A stretch of DNA of 64,000 bases from the NCBI RefSeq assembly GCF_002874535.1, contig NZ_CP025025.1:3529353-3593352 (forward strand), given 5' to 3'. Below, piece by piece: positions 55,065 through 64,000 of the stretch. Positions within the stretch are counted from its first letter, which is position 1. The number at the start of each line of letters is the position of its first letter. The notes beneath the pieces are model-generated. The model made no database searches. It was given only the letters and a program-made list of their open reading frames with translations, and had not been told where the DNA came from. The DNA is from Mesobacillus jeotgali (GTDB taxonomy: Bacteria > Bacillota > Bacilli > Bacillales > Cytobacillaceae). Position numbers and translations under genes: made by a program.

Positions 55065-56919
55065 TTTGGCTGCCTCCTTTCATGATTTTACAAGGCATTT
55101 TTATCGTTACCATCGTGAATTCGCCTTTCTCACTTGTCACAAACACTCCATACTCCGTTCCATAGTAAAGCTGGATTCTCTCATTCACATTGTGAATACC
55201 TATGCCGTTTCCACCTTTAGAACCGGGATTTTGAGTTTTCGTGCCTGTTTGAATGGATAAGTTGAGCGATTCACACTCCTCTTTTGTCATTCCCACACCG
55301 TTATCTTTTATCTCTATGATGATATAGTCCTCTGAACATCTCCCATTCACCTGCAGGATGCCTTCATTTTTCTGGTCGTTTGGAATGATTCCATGTTTAA
55401 TTGCATTCTCAATGATAGGCTGCAGTGACATTTTCAGAACTTCCTGATCATGTAATTCATGGGGGACATCAATATTCAAGGTTAGTAATCCATCCAAACG
55501 CAAATTCATAATGTCTACATAGTTCTTTATATAATTCAACTCTTCATCAAGCACTACAAAGTCATTCTTCCATTTAAGATTGTAGCGCATCATTTCACCA
55601 AGGGAGGTGACGGCATCAGAAATAGGGTACTGCCCTTCAATTTCTGCCATCATCTTGATGTTTTCCAATGTGTTGTAAAGAAAATGCGAGTCAATTTGGG
55701 TTTTCAGAGCCTTTAATTCTGTTTCTTTAGCAGTCGCCTGCTTATTGACAGCTTCGGCGATCAATCCATTCATTTTACCAAGAAGACTTTTAAAATGGAA
55801 TGCAAGCTCCGAAATCTCATCTTGCCCATCAATCTCAACATCTACAGAAAAGTCTCCTTGTTCTACCTGCTTCATTGAATCCTTCAATTTGTACATTTTT
55901 TTCAGGAGCAATAAAACCAATACGTAGGTAACAAAAGAAAGAATAATTACAAGAAAGATAATTCCGCTAAAAATGACATTCCTAGTCTTGGCAGTTTCAG
56001 CATAAAGTCCTTCAAGGGAAATGACATTCAGCAGGTATGCATCCAAATCATCAATATAGGCAGTGATGACCAGGTACGGAGTTTCATTGTTTTCAAATTG
56101 AAAACTGCCAGTGCCTTCATGCTTTGATTTGTTGAATTTAAGTTTGAGATCTTCAGTGTCAATACCCTCATCTTCAAAATAGGTGTGATGGAAATTCCTG
56201 ATCATGTTGTTATCCTTATCGATGACCACATAGACCGAATCAGGGTCCTGCACCGTTCCGAACATCTTAGGGAAAAAGTTTTTAAGAAACATATTGATTT
56301 CAATGATGCCCAAATGTTCATCCTTTGGATAATCCAATTCCCGCAACAATGAAATTTTCGCTGTGTTTTGCGATGGAAGCCGTTCAAGGACATCTTCGGT
56401 CTGCTGATCGAACCACCATACCTCCATCCCATTCCTGTTGATGACCTCTTCTCTCCATGGCTTTTCCATGATTCGATCTTCTTTAAAAAGTATCGGCCAC
56501 ATCTCGGTTATATATGGATTGGTGGTATACAGTCGGATGTTTTCAATAGCTGGGTTATTAGCCTGCAGCCTGGTCACATTCGACAACTCGTTCATCCTGA
56601 AATCAATTAACTGATCAATATTTGCTTCGCTCCTGCTTTTAACAAAGTCTATAAATTCTATATCCGACACGACCATTTGTGCCGTTCGTCTCATCGATTC
56701 AATATTGTTTTTTATATGGATTTTCTCGATTTCAAGAGCATTTTCACTTTTAATCCTGATTTCATTGATCGCCCTGTCATACACGTTGCTGGAATAAATA
56801 GAAATGAAAATGATAATAGGAATAATGATAATAATGATATATAAGGCAATCAGCTTTTGCTGCAGGGAAAGTCGATTCAACCATGATGCAGCTTTGTTAA
56901 CTGTTTTTTGAAAATCCAT
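55057..56919 (-). CDS. YesM-type sensor histidine kinase
   Basis: About 620 aa. Membrane span at 22-44, a large extracellular sensor domain, a second span near 300, HAMP, then the His_kinase domain with the phospho-accepting His in HFLYNTLENI (about residue 410), and HATPase with N-box ENAIKHG and NGVGM/GIGIHNV. It likely senses extracellular oligosaccharide. I start at the ATG at 56919, with GGATGTGAG upstream, rather than at 56946, which has no RBS. Confidence 0.9.
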   Translation of the reverse strand: MDFQKTVNKAASWLNRLSLQQKLIALYIIIIIIPIIIFISIYSSNVYDRAINEIRIKSENALEIEKIHIKNNIESMRRTAQMVVSDIEFIDFVKSRSEANIDQLIDFRMNELSNVTRLQANNPAIENIRLYTTNPYITEMWPILFKEDRIMEKPWREEVINRNGMEVWWFDQQTEDVLERLPSQNTAKISLLRELDYPKDEHLGIIEINMFLKNFFPKMFGTVQDPDSVYVVIDKDNNMIRNFHHTYFEDEGIDTEDLKLKFNKSKHEGTGSFQFENNETPYLVITAYIDDLDAYLLNVISLEGLYAETAKTRNVIFSGIIFLVIILSFVTYVLVLLLLKKMYKLKDSMKQVEQGDFSVDVEIDGQDEISELAFHFKSLLGKMNGLIAEAVNKQATAKETELKALKTQIDSHFLYNTLENIKMMAEIEGQYPISDAVTSLGEMMRYNLKWKNDFVVLDEELNYIKNYVDIMNLRLDGLLTLNIDVPHELHDQEVLKMSLQPIIENAIKHGIIPNDQKNEGILQVNGRCSEDYIIIEIKDNGVGMTKEECESLNLSIQTGTKTQNPGSKGGNGIGIHNVNERIQLYYGTEYGVFVTSEKGEFTMVTIKMPCKIMKGGSQSV

Positions 56920-57062
56920 ATTCTCACATCCATTGTTTGTACGCATATAAAAAATTATAAATGATATTCAGTATTATTATTGTGGTAATGTGTTTCAATT
57001 TAATGAAGTTAATTTTGTGTAATCAACCATAGTGGTTCTTGCCTGTATGCAAAAAGAGGAAT

Positions 57063-57110
57063 AGACTGCCCCCTCAAGAAATTTAATTCAAGAAGGAACA
57101 GTCTTTCCAT
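57063..57110 (-). terminator. weak terminator after the solute-binding gene
   Basis: On the minus strand AGACTG pairs with CAGTCT around an imperfect GU-rich stem, followed by a T-rich stretch (CCTCTTTTT). Confidence 0.4.
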
Positions 57111-57116
57111 AGTTAT

Positions 57117-58772
57117 TTATTTTGCTGCATCAAGTTTCTCTTTGTTCTTTTCATAGATTTCCTGCTGATACTTTTCAACTTTTTCATAGCCGAAAGAATC
57201 ACGTTTCTTCAGGAATCCTTCAAAGATTTTATCGAACTCTTTATCAGATTTAGCAAGGAGAAGCTTAGGTAGTGTTTTGCCCCATTCCTGTGCAATCTTG
57301 CTTGCTGCTACACCTTCTGCAGAAGTTCCAGTTGGGCTGATGCCATCAAACTCTGCATAGCTGACTGTCTTTCCTTTTGTCCAGTCTTCCATCTGCTTGA
57401 ACGGCTCTGATGCAGGCGGTGCCCAAGCAAGGCTCATGTTTGTATCCATCAGCATCCAGTACTTGAATGAAGCTCCATACTGCTGGTCAAATGCTGCGCG
57501 GTCTTTGTTCAATAGATCTAGAACCTCTGGCTTGAATTCAGGCTTACCGTTCACCATATCATACGTTTCGCCCTCTTTACCCATGTAAAGGTCCATTTGT
57601 CCTTCTTCACTGATCATGTAAGTCAGGAATTGAATCGCTCTTTCTTTGTCTTTTACATCCTTAGAAATCAAAGTCACTGTCCAGCCTGAGATGCTGTCAC
57701 CTGCTAATGCAGGGCCGTCTCCGTTAGAGTTCGCTGGTCCATCTACTGCGATATACACTGAATTAGGATCTTTTGCATACAATGCGTGCTGTTGCGCTGC
57801 AAGGTCACTGCGCTGGTAAAGCATCGCGAAGTAACGGCCTTGTGAAATTTTCTCCTCCATTTGTGGACGCTTATCGATAAAGATATCCTTCGCAAGAAGT
57901 CCTTTGTCGTTTGCTTCTCTGAAAGTCTTTAACCATGCAAGATATTCAGGATCCTGGCTGCGGTCATAAACCTTTCCGTCTTTCTCCATTGGAATAGAAA
58001 GGAAGTTCTGCAAGTATCCTTCTAATGAAGTGTTTCCTACATCAGTAAATTCATTCAATCCGAATGGAATCAATGGTGCTCCATTCACTTCAGGGAATTT
58101 CTTCTTAGCCTCTTCAAGAGCCTTCAAGAATCCTTCAGGAGTGCTCATATCTGGGCTGCCAATTGCCTCATACATATCTTTTCTAACAAGGAAAGTCTGG
58201 TTAGAAGGCTTAAGGTCTTTATATTTGTCAAAATCCTTTGGTGATGAAGAAGCATTTGGATATCCATAAGTGTTGCCATCTTCTTGTTTATACCATTCGA
58301 TCTTTGCTCCATCTGCTACTTTATAAAAATATGGATCATATTGATCTGCAAGTTCATTTAATGGAAGGACAAGTTCGCCTTCGATCATTTTCTTGACTGC
58401 ATCTTCCCACCAGCCAATTGTGATGAAATCCGGAAGTTTACCAGAAGCAATCATCGTGTTCATTTTTTCCGCTTCGTTTCCTGCTGGTGAGATAAAGTTA
58501 ACTGACACACCAGTTTTATCCGTTACATATTTGGAAACAGCATCGTCGCCCCATTTATGCGCGAACCAGGAAAAGTTAACGTACCAATCAAACGTAATTG
58601 GATCCTTATTACCTTGCCAGCCAGGAGCATCAGCCGTCGCTTTTGGTTTATCCGCGTCCTTTTCATCGGAAGCGTTTTCATTTGTCTTGCTGGAACAGCC
58701 TGAAAATAGTGCTAAAACCAATGATAGTACAAGCAATAATGAAAAGCCTTTGGAAAAGAATTTTCTCCTCAT
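57117..58772 (-). CDS. LplA-type oligosaccharide-binding lipoprotein
   Basis: 551 aa, large family 1 solute-binding protein. The signal peptide has lipobox FSGC, with C26 as lipidation site. The large size is typical of LplA/AlgQ-like receptors for polysaccharide fragments. I choose the ATG at 58772, preceded by GAGAGGG; the longer frame from 58811 adds non-signal residues. It is the receptor for the two permeases encoded upstream. Confidence 0.9.
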   Translation of the reverse strand: MRRKFFSKGFSLLLVLSLVLALFSGCSSKTNENASDEKDADKPKATADAPGWQGNKDPITFDWYVNFSWFAHKWGDDAVSKYVTDKTGVSVNFISPAGNEAEKMNTMIASGKLPDFITIGWWEDAVKKMIEGELVLPLNELADQYDPYFYKVADGAKIEWYKQEDGNTYGYPNASSSPKDFDKYKDLKPSNQTFLVRKDMYEAIGSPDMSTPEGFLKALEEAKKKFPEVNGAPLIPFGLNEFTDVGNTSLEGYLQNFLSIPMEKDGKVYDRSQDPEYLAWLKTFREANDKGLLAKDIFIDKRPQMEEKISQGRYFAMLYQRSDLAAQQHALYAKDPNSVYIAVDGPANSNGDGPALAGDSISGWTVTLISKDVKDKERAIQFLTYMISEEGQMDLYMGKEGETYDMVNGKPEFKPEVLDLLNKDRAAFDQQYGASFKYWMLMDTNMSLAWAPPASEPFKQMEDWTKGKTVSYAEFDGISPTGTSAEGVAASKIAQEWGKTLPKLLLAKSDKEFDKIFEGFLKKRDSFGYEKVEKYQQEIYEKNKEKLDAAK

Positions 58773-58839
58773 TTTTTGACCCTCTCTCTTTTTTGTTATT
58801 TTGGGCCACATTATTTAATGTATACTGCTTTAAAAAGGA

Positions 58840-58874
58840 GGGAAAGACTTTTTGGCTAACTTCCAGCCTTTCCC
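58840..58874 (-). promoter_or_regulatory. stem-loop between permease and binding-protein genes
   Basis: On the minus strand GGGAAAG and CTTTCCC pair around a nested GGCT/AGCC hairpin, followed by TCCTTTTT. Such intercistronic stems often cause partial termination or protect the downstream mRNA. No gene in 58773-58984. Confidence 0.5.
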
Positions 58875-58984
58875 ACACTTGCGAAGGGGGTATCCTTCAT
58901 GAATAAAGCACGTCATTCAATAATGAAGCCTGGATTATTTAAAATTTCTTCAATGAAGAAAAATTTAAATCGAAGTTTAGTAGA

Positions 58985-59884
58985 TCAACCTTTTACTGAT
59001 CCAATCAACATTCCTTTTACAAAGTACTTTTGCAGGAATGGATAGACTAACATGATTGGAAGTGTTGTAACAACCATCGTTGCCAATTTGATAGACTGGG
59101 ATGTTACCGTCTTCGTGGCAATCGATCCTGCTGCGTTCGTCATCATCTGGTTGGAACTCGACTCAGCAACAACCTTGTATAAATACGTCTGGATTGGCTG
59201 CAGGTCAGGATTATTCACAAAGATGACTCCGGCAAAGTAGTCGTTCCACTGGTATACTCCCTGGAACAATGCAATGGTTGCAATAACCGGCATTGAAAGT
59301 GGGATGATTACTTTTATAAAAATCATGAAGTCATTTGCTCCATCTATTTTTGCTGCCTCCTCCAGAGAAGTTGGCAATTCTCTAAAGAAGGATACAAAGA
59401 TGATTAGATGGAAGAAGTTGAACATTGTTGGGATGATATATACAAGGAAGTTATCAAACAATCCTAGATCCCTGATCAATAGGAAGTAAGGAATCAATCC
59501 ACCGCTGAAAAACATTGTGATGACACCAACCAGCATGTAGAAGTTCCTGCCGTATAGGTCCCGTCTCGAAATGGCATAAGCAACCATCGCTGTAAAGAAT
59601 ACGTGTGTGATTGTTCCGATAACCGTTTTGGCAATTGTTACGCCAAATGATGTGACAATACCCGGTGTTTCAAAAACAGCCTTGTAGTTTTCTAAAGTAA
59701 ACTCTCGGGGCCACCAGTAAATCCCGCCCCTCATGGCGTCCACACCATCATTCAATGAATTGACGAGTACATACCAGATTGGGTAGATCGTAATGGCACA
59801 GATAAAGAGCATGATTAGAATGTTAATGTTGTCAAAGATGTATTCGCTTGTTGTTCGCCGGTTCCGTTTAAAAAGCTTAAACAC
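58985..59884 (-). CDS. LplC/YtcP-type sugar ABC permease
   Basis: 299 aa, six spans, EAA loop SLEEAAKIDGANDFMIFIKV. The C-terminus FVKGMLIGSVKG is typical of LplC proteins. GTG start after AAGGGGGTG. Partner of the LplB-type permease 12 nt upstream. No ATPase is encoded in the locus; a shared MsmX-type ATPase is likely. Confidence 0.92.
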   Translation of the reverse strand: MFKLFKRNRRTTSEYIFDNINILIMLFICAITIYPIWYVLVNSLNDGVDAMRGGIYWWPREFTLENYKAVFETPGIVTSFGVTIAKTVIGTITHVFFTAMVAYAISRRDLYGRNFYMLVGVITMFFSGGLIPYFLLIRDLGLFDNFLVYIIPTMFNFFHLIIFVSFFRELPTSLEEAAKIDGANDFMIFIKVIIPLSMPVIATIALFQGVYQWNDYFAGVIFVNNPDLQPIQTYLYKVVAESSSNQMMTNAAGSIATKTVTSQSIKLATMVVTTLPIMLVYPFLQKYFVKGMLIGSVKG

Positions 59885-59896
59885 AACCTCACCCCC

Positions 59897-60883
59897 TTAG
59901 AATAAAGATGTTCCATTCAGTTTCTTTACAATCTTGTTAGCAGACAGGAGCAAGATGAAGGCAATGATTGCTTTCAATAAACCAACAGCTGTTGCGTATG
60001 AGTAACGGGCATTTTGCAGACCCATCTGGTAAACGTAAATATCAATTACATTACTGGCGCTTTCATTCAATGAGTTACGAAGGATCAAGATCTGGTCGAA
60101 GTTTGAATTCAAGACACCGCTTACAGCAAGGATGAAAAGAATTGTGATTGTCGGGCGAATTGATGGCAATGTAACATGCCACATCTTTTGGAAACGATTT
60201 GCACCGTCAATCGTTGATGACTCGTATAGCTCTGGTGAAACACCAGCAATTGCTGCAAGATAAATGATTGCTGACCATCCAAGTTCTTTCCATATATCTG
60301 AAAGAATGACGATTGCCCAGAAGTTATCAGGTTCTGCAAGGAAGTTCGTACGTTCACTAATCAAGCCTAAACCTAGCAAAATATCATTTAAGACACCGAT
60401 ATCTGCGAGCCAAGTTGTCAAAATCCCTCCAAGCACAACCCATGAAATGAAGTGCGGTAAGTAAGAGATCGTTTGAACCGCTTTCTTAAGCTTCATTGAT
60501 GTAAGTTCATTAAGCAAAAGAGCAAAAATGATTGGAAGCGGGAAACCGATGATTAATTTAATCAAACTGATGCCGAGAGTGTTTTTCAGGACGATCCAGA
60601 AATTCTCATCCTGGAAGAATTCCTTAAACTGCATCAATCCTACCCATGGCGCTTCTGAGATTGTCTTGATGATGCTGTATTCCTTAAAAGCAATGATCAA
60701 TCCGTACATTGGGATATAGTTAAAGATGAACATCCAAACTACACCGAGAAGGGCCATCACCTGCAAATACTTTTGAGAAATGATTGTCTTTTTAATTTTT
60801 TTGTATTTTTCTTTTTTTGTTGGCTCTACCATTATGGTGTCACTGACTTGTTGTTCGACTGGCTGTTGAATCTTGACTTCCAT
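59897..60883 (-). CDS. LplB-type sugar ABC permease
   Basis: 328 aa, six spans, EAA-type loop ELYESSTIDGANRFQKMWHV, and the LplB-family N-terminus VWMFIFNYIPMYGLIIAFKEY. First gene of the beta-glucan import and regulatory transcript. AAGGTGGTGAAG precedes the ATG, and a perfect cre site lies 145 bp upstream. Confidence 0.92.
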   Translation of the reverse strand: MEVKIQQPVEQQVSDTIMVEPTKKEKYKKIKKTIISQKYLQVMALLGVVWMFIFNYIPMYGLIIAFKEYSIIKTISEAPWVGLMQFKEFFQDENFWIVLKNTLGISLIKLIIGFPLPIIFALLLNELTSMKLKKAVQTISYLPHFISWVVLGGILTTWLADIGVLNDILLGLGLISERTNFLAEPDNFWAIVILSDIWKELGWSAIIYLAAIAGVSPELYESSTIDGANRFQKMWHVTLPSIRPTITILFILAVSGVLNSNFDQILILRNSLNESASNVIDIYVYQMGLQNARYSYATAVGLLKAIIAFILLLSANKIVKKLNGTSLF

Positions 60884-60972
60884 TTCTTCACCACCTTAGT
60901 TGCTGTTGTCTTAACTTGTACCTTTATCATAAAAAAAAGGGCTTACATTTATAAGCCATCGAATTTTGCTTA

Positions 60973-61021
60973 TGGTACCAATTTTTTAGTTTTAGGTTTA
61001 TAGAACAAAATATTGATACCA
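60973..61021. promoter_or_regulatory. paired inverted half-sites upstream of the lplB-like gene
   Basis: TGGTACCAA (60973-60981) and TTGATACCA (61013-61021) are near-identical inverted half-sites about 40 bp apart, or four helical turns centre to centre. This is a plausible binding pattern for the AraC-type regulator, although not proven. Confidence 0.4.
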
Positions 61022-61027
61022 TCATGT

Positions 61028-61041
61028 TGTTATCGTTTTCA
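61028..61041 (-). promoter_or_regulatory. catabolite-responsive element (cre)
   Basis: On the minus strand TGAAAACGATAACA matches the CcpA consensus TGWAANCGNTNWCA at every position. It lies upstream of the beta-glucan import operon, so glucose repression through CcpA is expected. The rest of the gap to 61206 holds the RBS of mapB and nothing else I can name. Confidence 0.65.
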
Positions 61042-61179
61042 TGAAAGTGGATGTTGGAGATGATTACGGAAACTCCAGGATTAACAAAAAAGCAGGCTCG
61101 CAGTCCTTTTTAATGGATCAGAAACCTCAAGGTTGGATTTTCATATCGAAAAAGGATACTCTAATCGTAGGCTTTTTAA

Positions 61180-61950
<771 letters not shown>

Positions 61951-61970
61951 AGTTCACTTTTCTAGATTGA

Positions 61971-62001
61971 AACCCTTGCGTAACCGCAAGGGTTCCTTTT
62001 T
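61971..62001 (+). terminator. intrinsic terminator after mapB
   Basis: AACCCTTGCG pairs with CGCAAGGGTT over 10 bp, followed by CCTTTTT. Confidence 0.9.
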
Positions 62002-62083
62002 ATGCTCCGAAGTCAGCTATCCTTATTGAGAGCCAGTCTGGCCATTAAATATAACTAACTCAAAAAATTGAACAGAAGCAAGC

Positions 62084-62206
62084 CTACTTCTGTTCTTTTG
62101 GTTCTGCCACACTGATTAAGAAGTCAATGGCTTCCATTTCTTCTCTGGTCAAATACCGTCCTAATTCCGGATTCTTCAAAATGGCTTTTGCTTTTTCGAT
62201 CGTCAT
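62084..62206 (-). CDS. 40-aa hypothetical protein
   Basis: Starts MTIEKAKAILKNPELGRY from the ATG at 62206, with AGGAGAG 6-7 nt upstream; longer frames lack an RBS. Soluble, mostly helical. I do not recognise the family. Good RBS and codon use support a real small gene. Confidence 0.6.
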   Translation of the reverse strand: MTIEKAKAILKNPELGRYLTREEMEAIDFLISVAEPKEQK

Positions 62207-62363
62207 CAGATTCTCTCCTGAACTCGTAATCATACTTTCTTTGTATCGGAGGAAAAGATGATTTTTCAAGCAACAAATGAAACTACAGAATGGTCCCCCA
62301 CCCTGAAAGAAGTCTTCATAATAAAACTGCTTTCCATCTATTCAAAAAATACTAAAAACTTAA

Positions 62364-62392
62364 TTGACTTGTGAAGAGTTAGTATATATAGT
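62364..62392 (+). promoter_or_regulatory. candidate sigma-A promoter of brnQ
   Basis: TTGACT, a 17-nt spacer and TATAGT. It gives a leader of about 185 nt that contains an 8-bp palindrome ATTCCAAT-G-ATTGGAAT at 62474-62490. No T-box (no AGGGTGGNACCGCG) was found in the leader. Nothing else in 62270-62585. Confidence 0.55.
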
Positions 62393-62585
62393 AGTGTGTA
62401 TTATTCTTCTTTTGGGTTGATTGAGAACATAGGCTTCATTCTTTTGTGATAGATTGAACAAGCCTTAACTACCATTCCAATGATTGGAATTCCCTTTATT
62501 GAGGATTTTTAGTAATTTCTCCCGAAACATCTAAAGAAGTGCTTAAATCAGTATTCACAACATCATGAAGAGGAGACAAGTGTAT

Positions 62586-63950
62586 ATGCAGCAAAAAATA
62601 TCGTTTTCAACCTATGCCCTGATTGGGACCATGTTATTTGGAATGTACTTTGGAGCGGGGAATTTGATTTTCCCTATTCAATTAGGACAGCTAGCAGGCA
62701 CGAACTTCTGGCCTGCATTGATTGGCTTCCTGGTGACAGCCATCGGCCTCCCTTTTTTAGGCATATTGGCAATTGGCCTTTCAGGTAGCACTGGGCTGCG
62801 TGATCTAGCCAGTAGAGTGCACCCTGTTTTCGGCATCGGCTTTGCGACAGTTCTTTACCTGACAATTGGACCCTTTTTTGCGATTCCAAGAACAGCCACT
62901 GTCCCGTTCGTCGTTGGTTTTGAACCCTACATTGCACCAGGACAAGCTGGTTTGTGGCTCGGGATTTTCAGTTTCGTTTTCTTTGCCATCGTTTACTTTT
63001 TCTCATTGCATCCTGCAAAGGTGATGGACTACATTGGAAAATACCTAACACCCGCTTTTCTCGTATTTTTATTTATATTAATTGGCATCTCAGTCATGAA
63101 GCCGATGGGCAGCTTTGGAGAACCGAACGGCGCCTATACCAATTTGGCTTTTATTACTGGCTTCAAAGAGGGATATAATACAATGGACGCCCTTGCATCC
63201 CTGGCATTCGGGATTGTTGTCATCAATGCCCTCAAAGGGCAAGGCATTACCTCCCGGCAGGACATTGCCAGGGCTACCTTGAAATCAGGTATATTCGCAA
63301 TGACATTGATGATGCTGATATACGGACTAATAACGTATATGGGGGCATCTAGCGTATTATCTATTGGAACATTCGAGAATGGTGGACAAATTTTTTCTGC
63401 AGTTGCCCAACACTATTTTGGGCCATTCGGTACAATCCTGCTTGCTATCATCATTGTACTGGCATGTTTAAAAACTAGCATTGGGTTAATCACGGCCTGC
63501 AGCGAGTTTTTTCATGATCTATTACCAAAGGTTTCTTATCAAAGATTTGTTCTTCTTCTATGCATCGTTTCTTTCACAATTGCAAACTTTGGTTTGAACA
63601 ATATCATCCAATTTGCTGTACCGGTTTTAATGTTCCTGTATCCATTGGCGATCATCCTTATCTTATTGACTCTGATGTCCCCGCTTTTCGGAAATAAGCA
63701 AAGCGTATATGCCGCTTCAATTGTGATGACATTCTTTGTGAGTTTTTTTGATGGATATACTGCTTTGGTCGCGAACCTGCCAATTATAGATGTTTCATTA
63801 TTCAATTCTGTAACGTCAATATTCAGGGATCATCTTCCTCTATACGATATTGGTCTTGGATGGCTCATTCCTGCAGCCCTAGGCGCTATCTTGGGGTATA
63901 TGTTGCCTAAATCTCCATTAACTCTAAATAAATACCAAAAAGAACTGTAG
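62586..63950 (+). CDS. brnQ: BrnQ-type branched-chain amino acid transporter
   Basis: About 454 aa, twelve membrane spans, LIVCS family (MLFGMYFGAGNLIFPIQLGQ near the N-terminus). It imports Leu, Ile and Val with Na+ or H+. The ATG at 62586 follows GAGGAG; a frame from 62565 starts inside the RBS region. Confidence 0.9.
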   Translation: MQQKISFSTYALIGTMLFGMYFGAGNLIFPIQLGQLAGTNFWPALIGFLVTAIGLPFLGILAIGLSGSTGLRDLASRVHPVFGIGFATVLYLTIGPFFAIPRTATVPFVVGFEPYIAPGQAGLWLGIFSFVFFAIVYFFSLHPAKVMDYIGKYLTPAFLVFLFILIGISVMKPMGSFGEPNGAYTNLAFITGFKEGYNTMDALASLAFGIVVINALKGQGITSRQDIARATLKSGIFAMTLMMLIYGLITYMGASSVLSIGTFENGGQIFSAVAQHYFGPFGTILLAIIIVLACLKTSIGLITACSEFFHDLLPKVSYQRFVLLLCIVSFTIANFGLNNIIQFAVPVLMFLYPLAIILILLTLMSPLFGNKQSVYAASIVMTFFVSFFDGYTALVANLPIIDVSLFNSVTSIFRDHLPLYDIGLGWLIPAALGAILGYMLPKSPLTLNKYQKEL

Positions 63951-63973
63951 TTTTTACACTGCAGTTCTTTTGG
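63935..63973 (+). terminator. intrinsic terminator overlapping the brnQ stop codon
   Basis: CCAAAA(A)GAACTG pairs with CAGTTCTTTTGG around a T-rich loop, allowing one bulged A. The stem begins inside the last codons of brnQ. Confidence 0.65.
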
Positions 63974-64000
63974 TTTTCCAATAGGATAATCTTCAATGGA

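Noticed and set aside
62270-62585. T-box riboswitch before brnQ
   Set aside because: No T-box consensus and no following antiterminator/terminator pair are visible; only a simple palindrome is present.

Overview
The window is about 64 kb of a moderately AT-rich Bacillota chromosome, most likely Bacillaceae (a Bacillus or Mesobacillus-like soil species). The evidence is the Bacillus-style rrn leader and tandem promoters, strong AGGAGG-type ribosome binding sites with frequent GTG and TTG starts, intrinsic terminators throughout, and familiar Bacillus families (MapB, BrnQ, YesMN/LplABC-type sugar systems, OpuC-type transporters, ba3 oxidase). This placement comes from reading the sequence; no search was run.

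Layout. 1-900: 5' part of a 16S rRNA gene on the minus strand with its leader and two promoters. 1.0-3.6 kb: ordinary genes (small membrane protein, GNAT acetyltransferase, EamA transporter, MgtC). 3683-3755: an intact tRNA-Ala(GGC). Its last 42 bases, from the anticodon loop to the discriminator base, recur identically at 17803-17844 and 29221-29262. These copies bound two adjacent modules. Module 1 (3.8-17.8 kb) holds a seven-gene alpha-glucoside operon: ROK repressor, ABC importer, two GH31 enzymes and a GH13 alpha-1,6-glucosidase. It ends with an orphan PD-(D/E)XK nuclease-like gene. Module 2 (17.8-29.3 kb) holds two molybdopterin oxidoreductase systems, with a TorD-type chaperone, a radical SAM protein and a PucR-type regulator. 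Both modules end in the same roughly 230-250 bp sequence and neither encodes a recombinase, so the locus looks like tandem integrase-less islands (CIME-like) on one tRNA gene.

29.5-42.6 kb: core-like genes, including alpha/beta hydrolase, polysaccharide deacetylase, MarR with a divergent 35-codon ORF, Dph6-like ATPase, a ba3-type cytochrome oxidase cluster with Sco and a small subunit IIa, an OpuC-type transporter, two aldo/keto reductases and a MATE exporter. A second Bacillaceae-type dispersed intergenic repeat lies at 33.86-33.98 kb.

42.7-60.9 kb: a beta-1,3(1,6)-glucan utilisation locus, entirely on the minus strand. LplB/LplC/SBP-type import genes are followed by a YesM/YesN-type two-component system, then a cytoplasmic GH16, a GH1, a large GH149/GH161-like phosphorylase, a GH30 and a secreted multi-CBM GH16. 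Between the regulator and the enzymes lies an array of thirteen 52-bp units with exactly constant period, each carrying a dyad (52755-53430). 61.2-64 kb: MapB, a 40-residue protein and BrnQ.

How the genes fit together: the beta-glucan locus predicts extracellular cutting of laminarin-like glucan, import of fairly long oligosaccharides, and intracellular hydrolysis and phosphorolysis. Module 1 does the same for alpha-1,6/alpha-1,3-type glucosides. Module 2 and the ba3 oxidase represent anaerobic and low-oxygen respiration and share an FNR/CRP-like palindrome. The most novel signals are the tandem tRNA-anchored modules with shared ends and the 52-bp dyad array.
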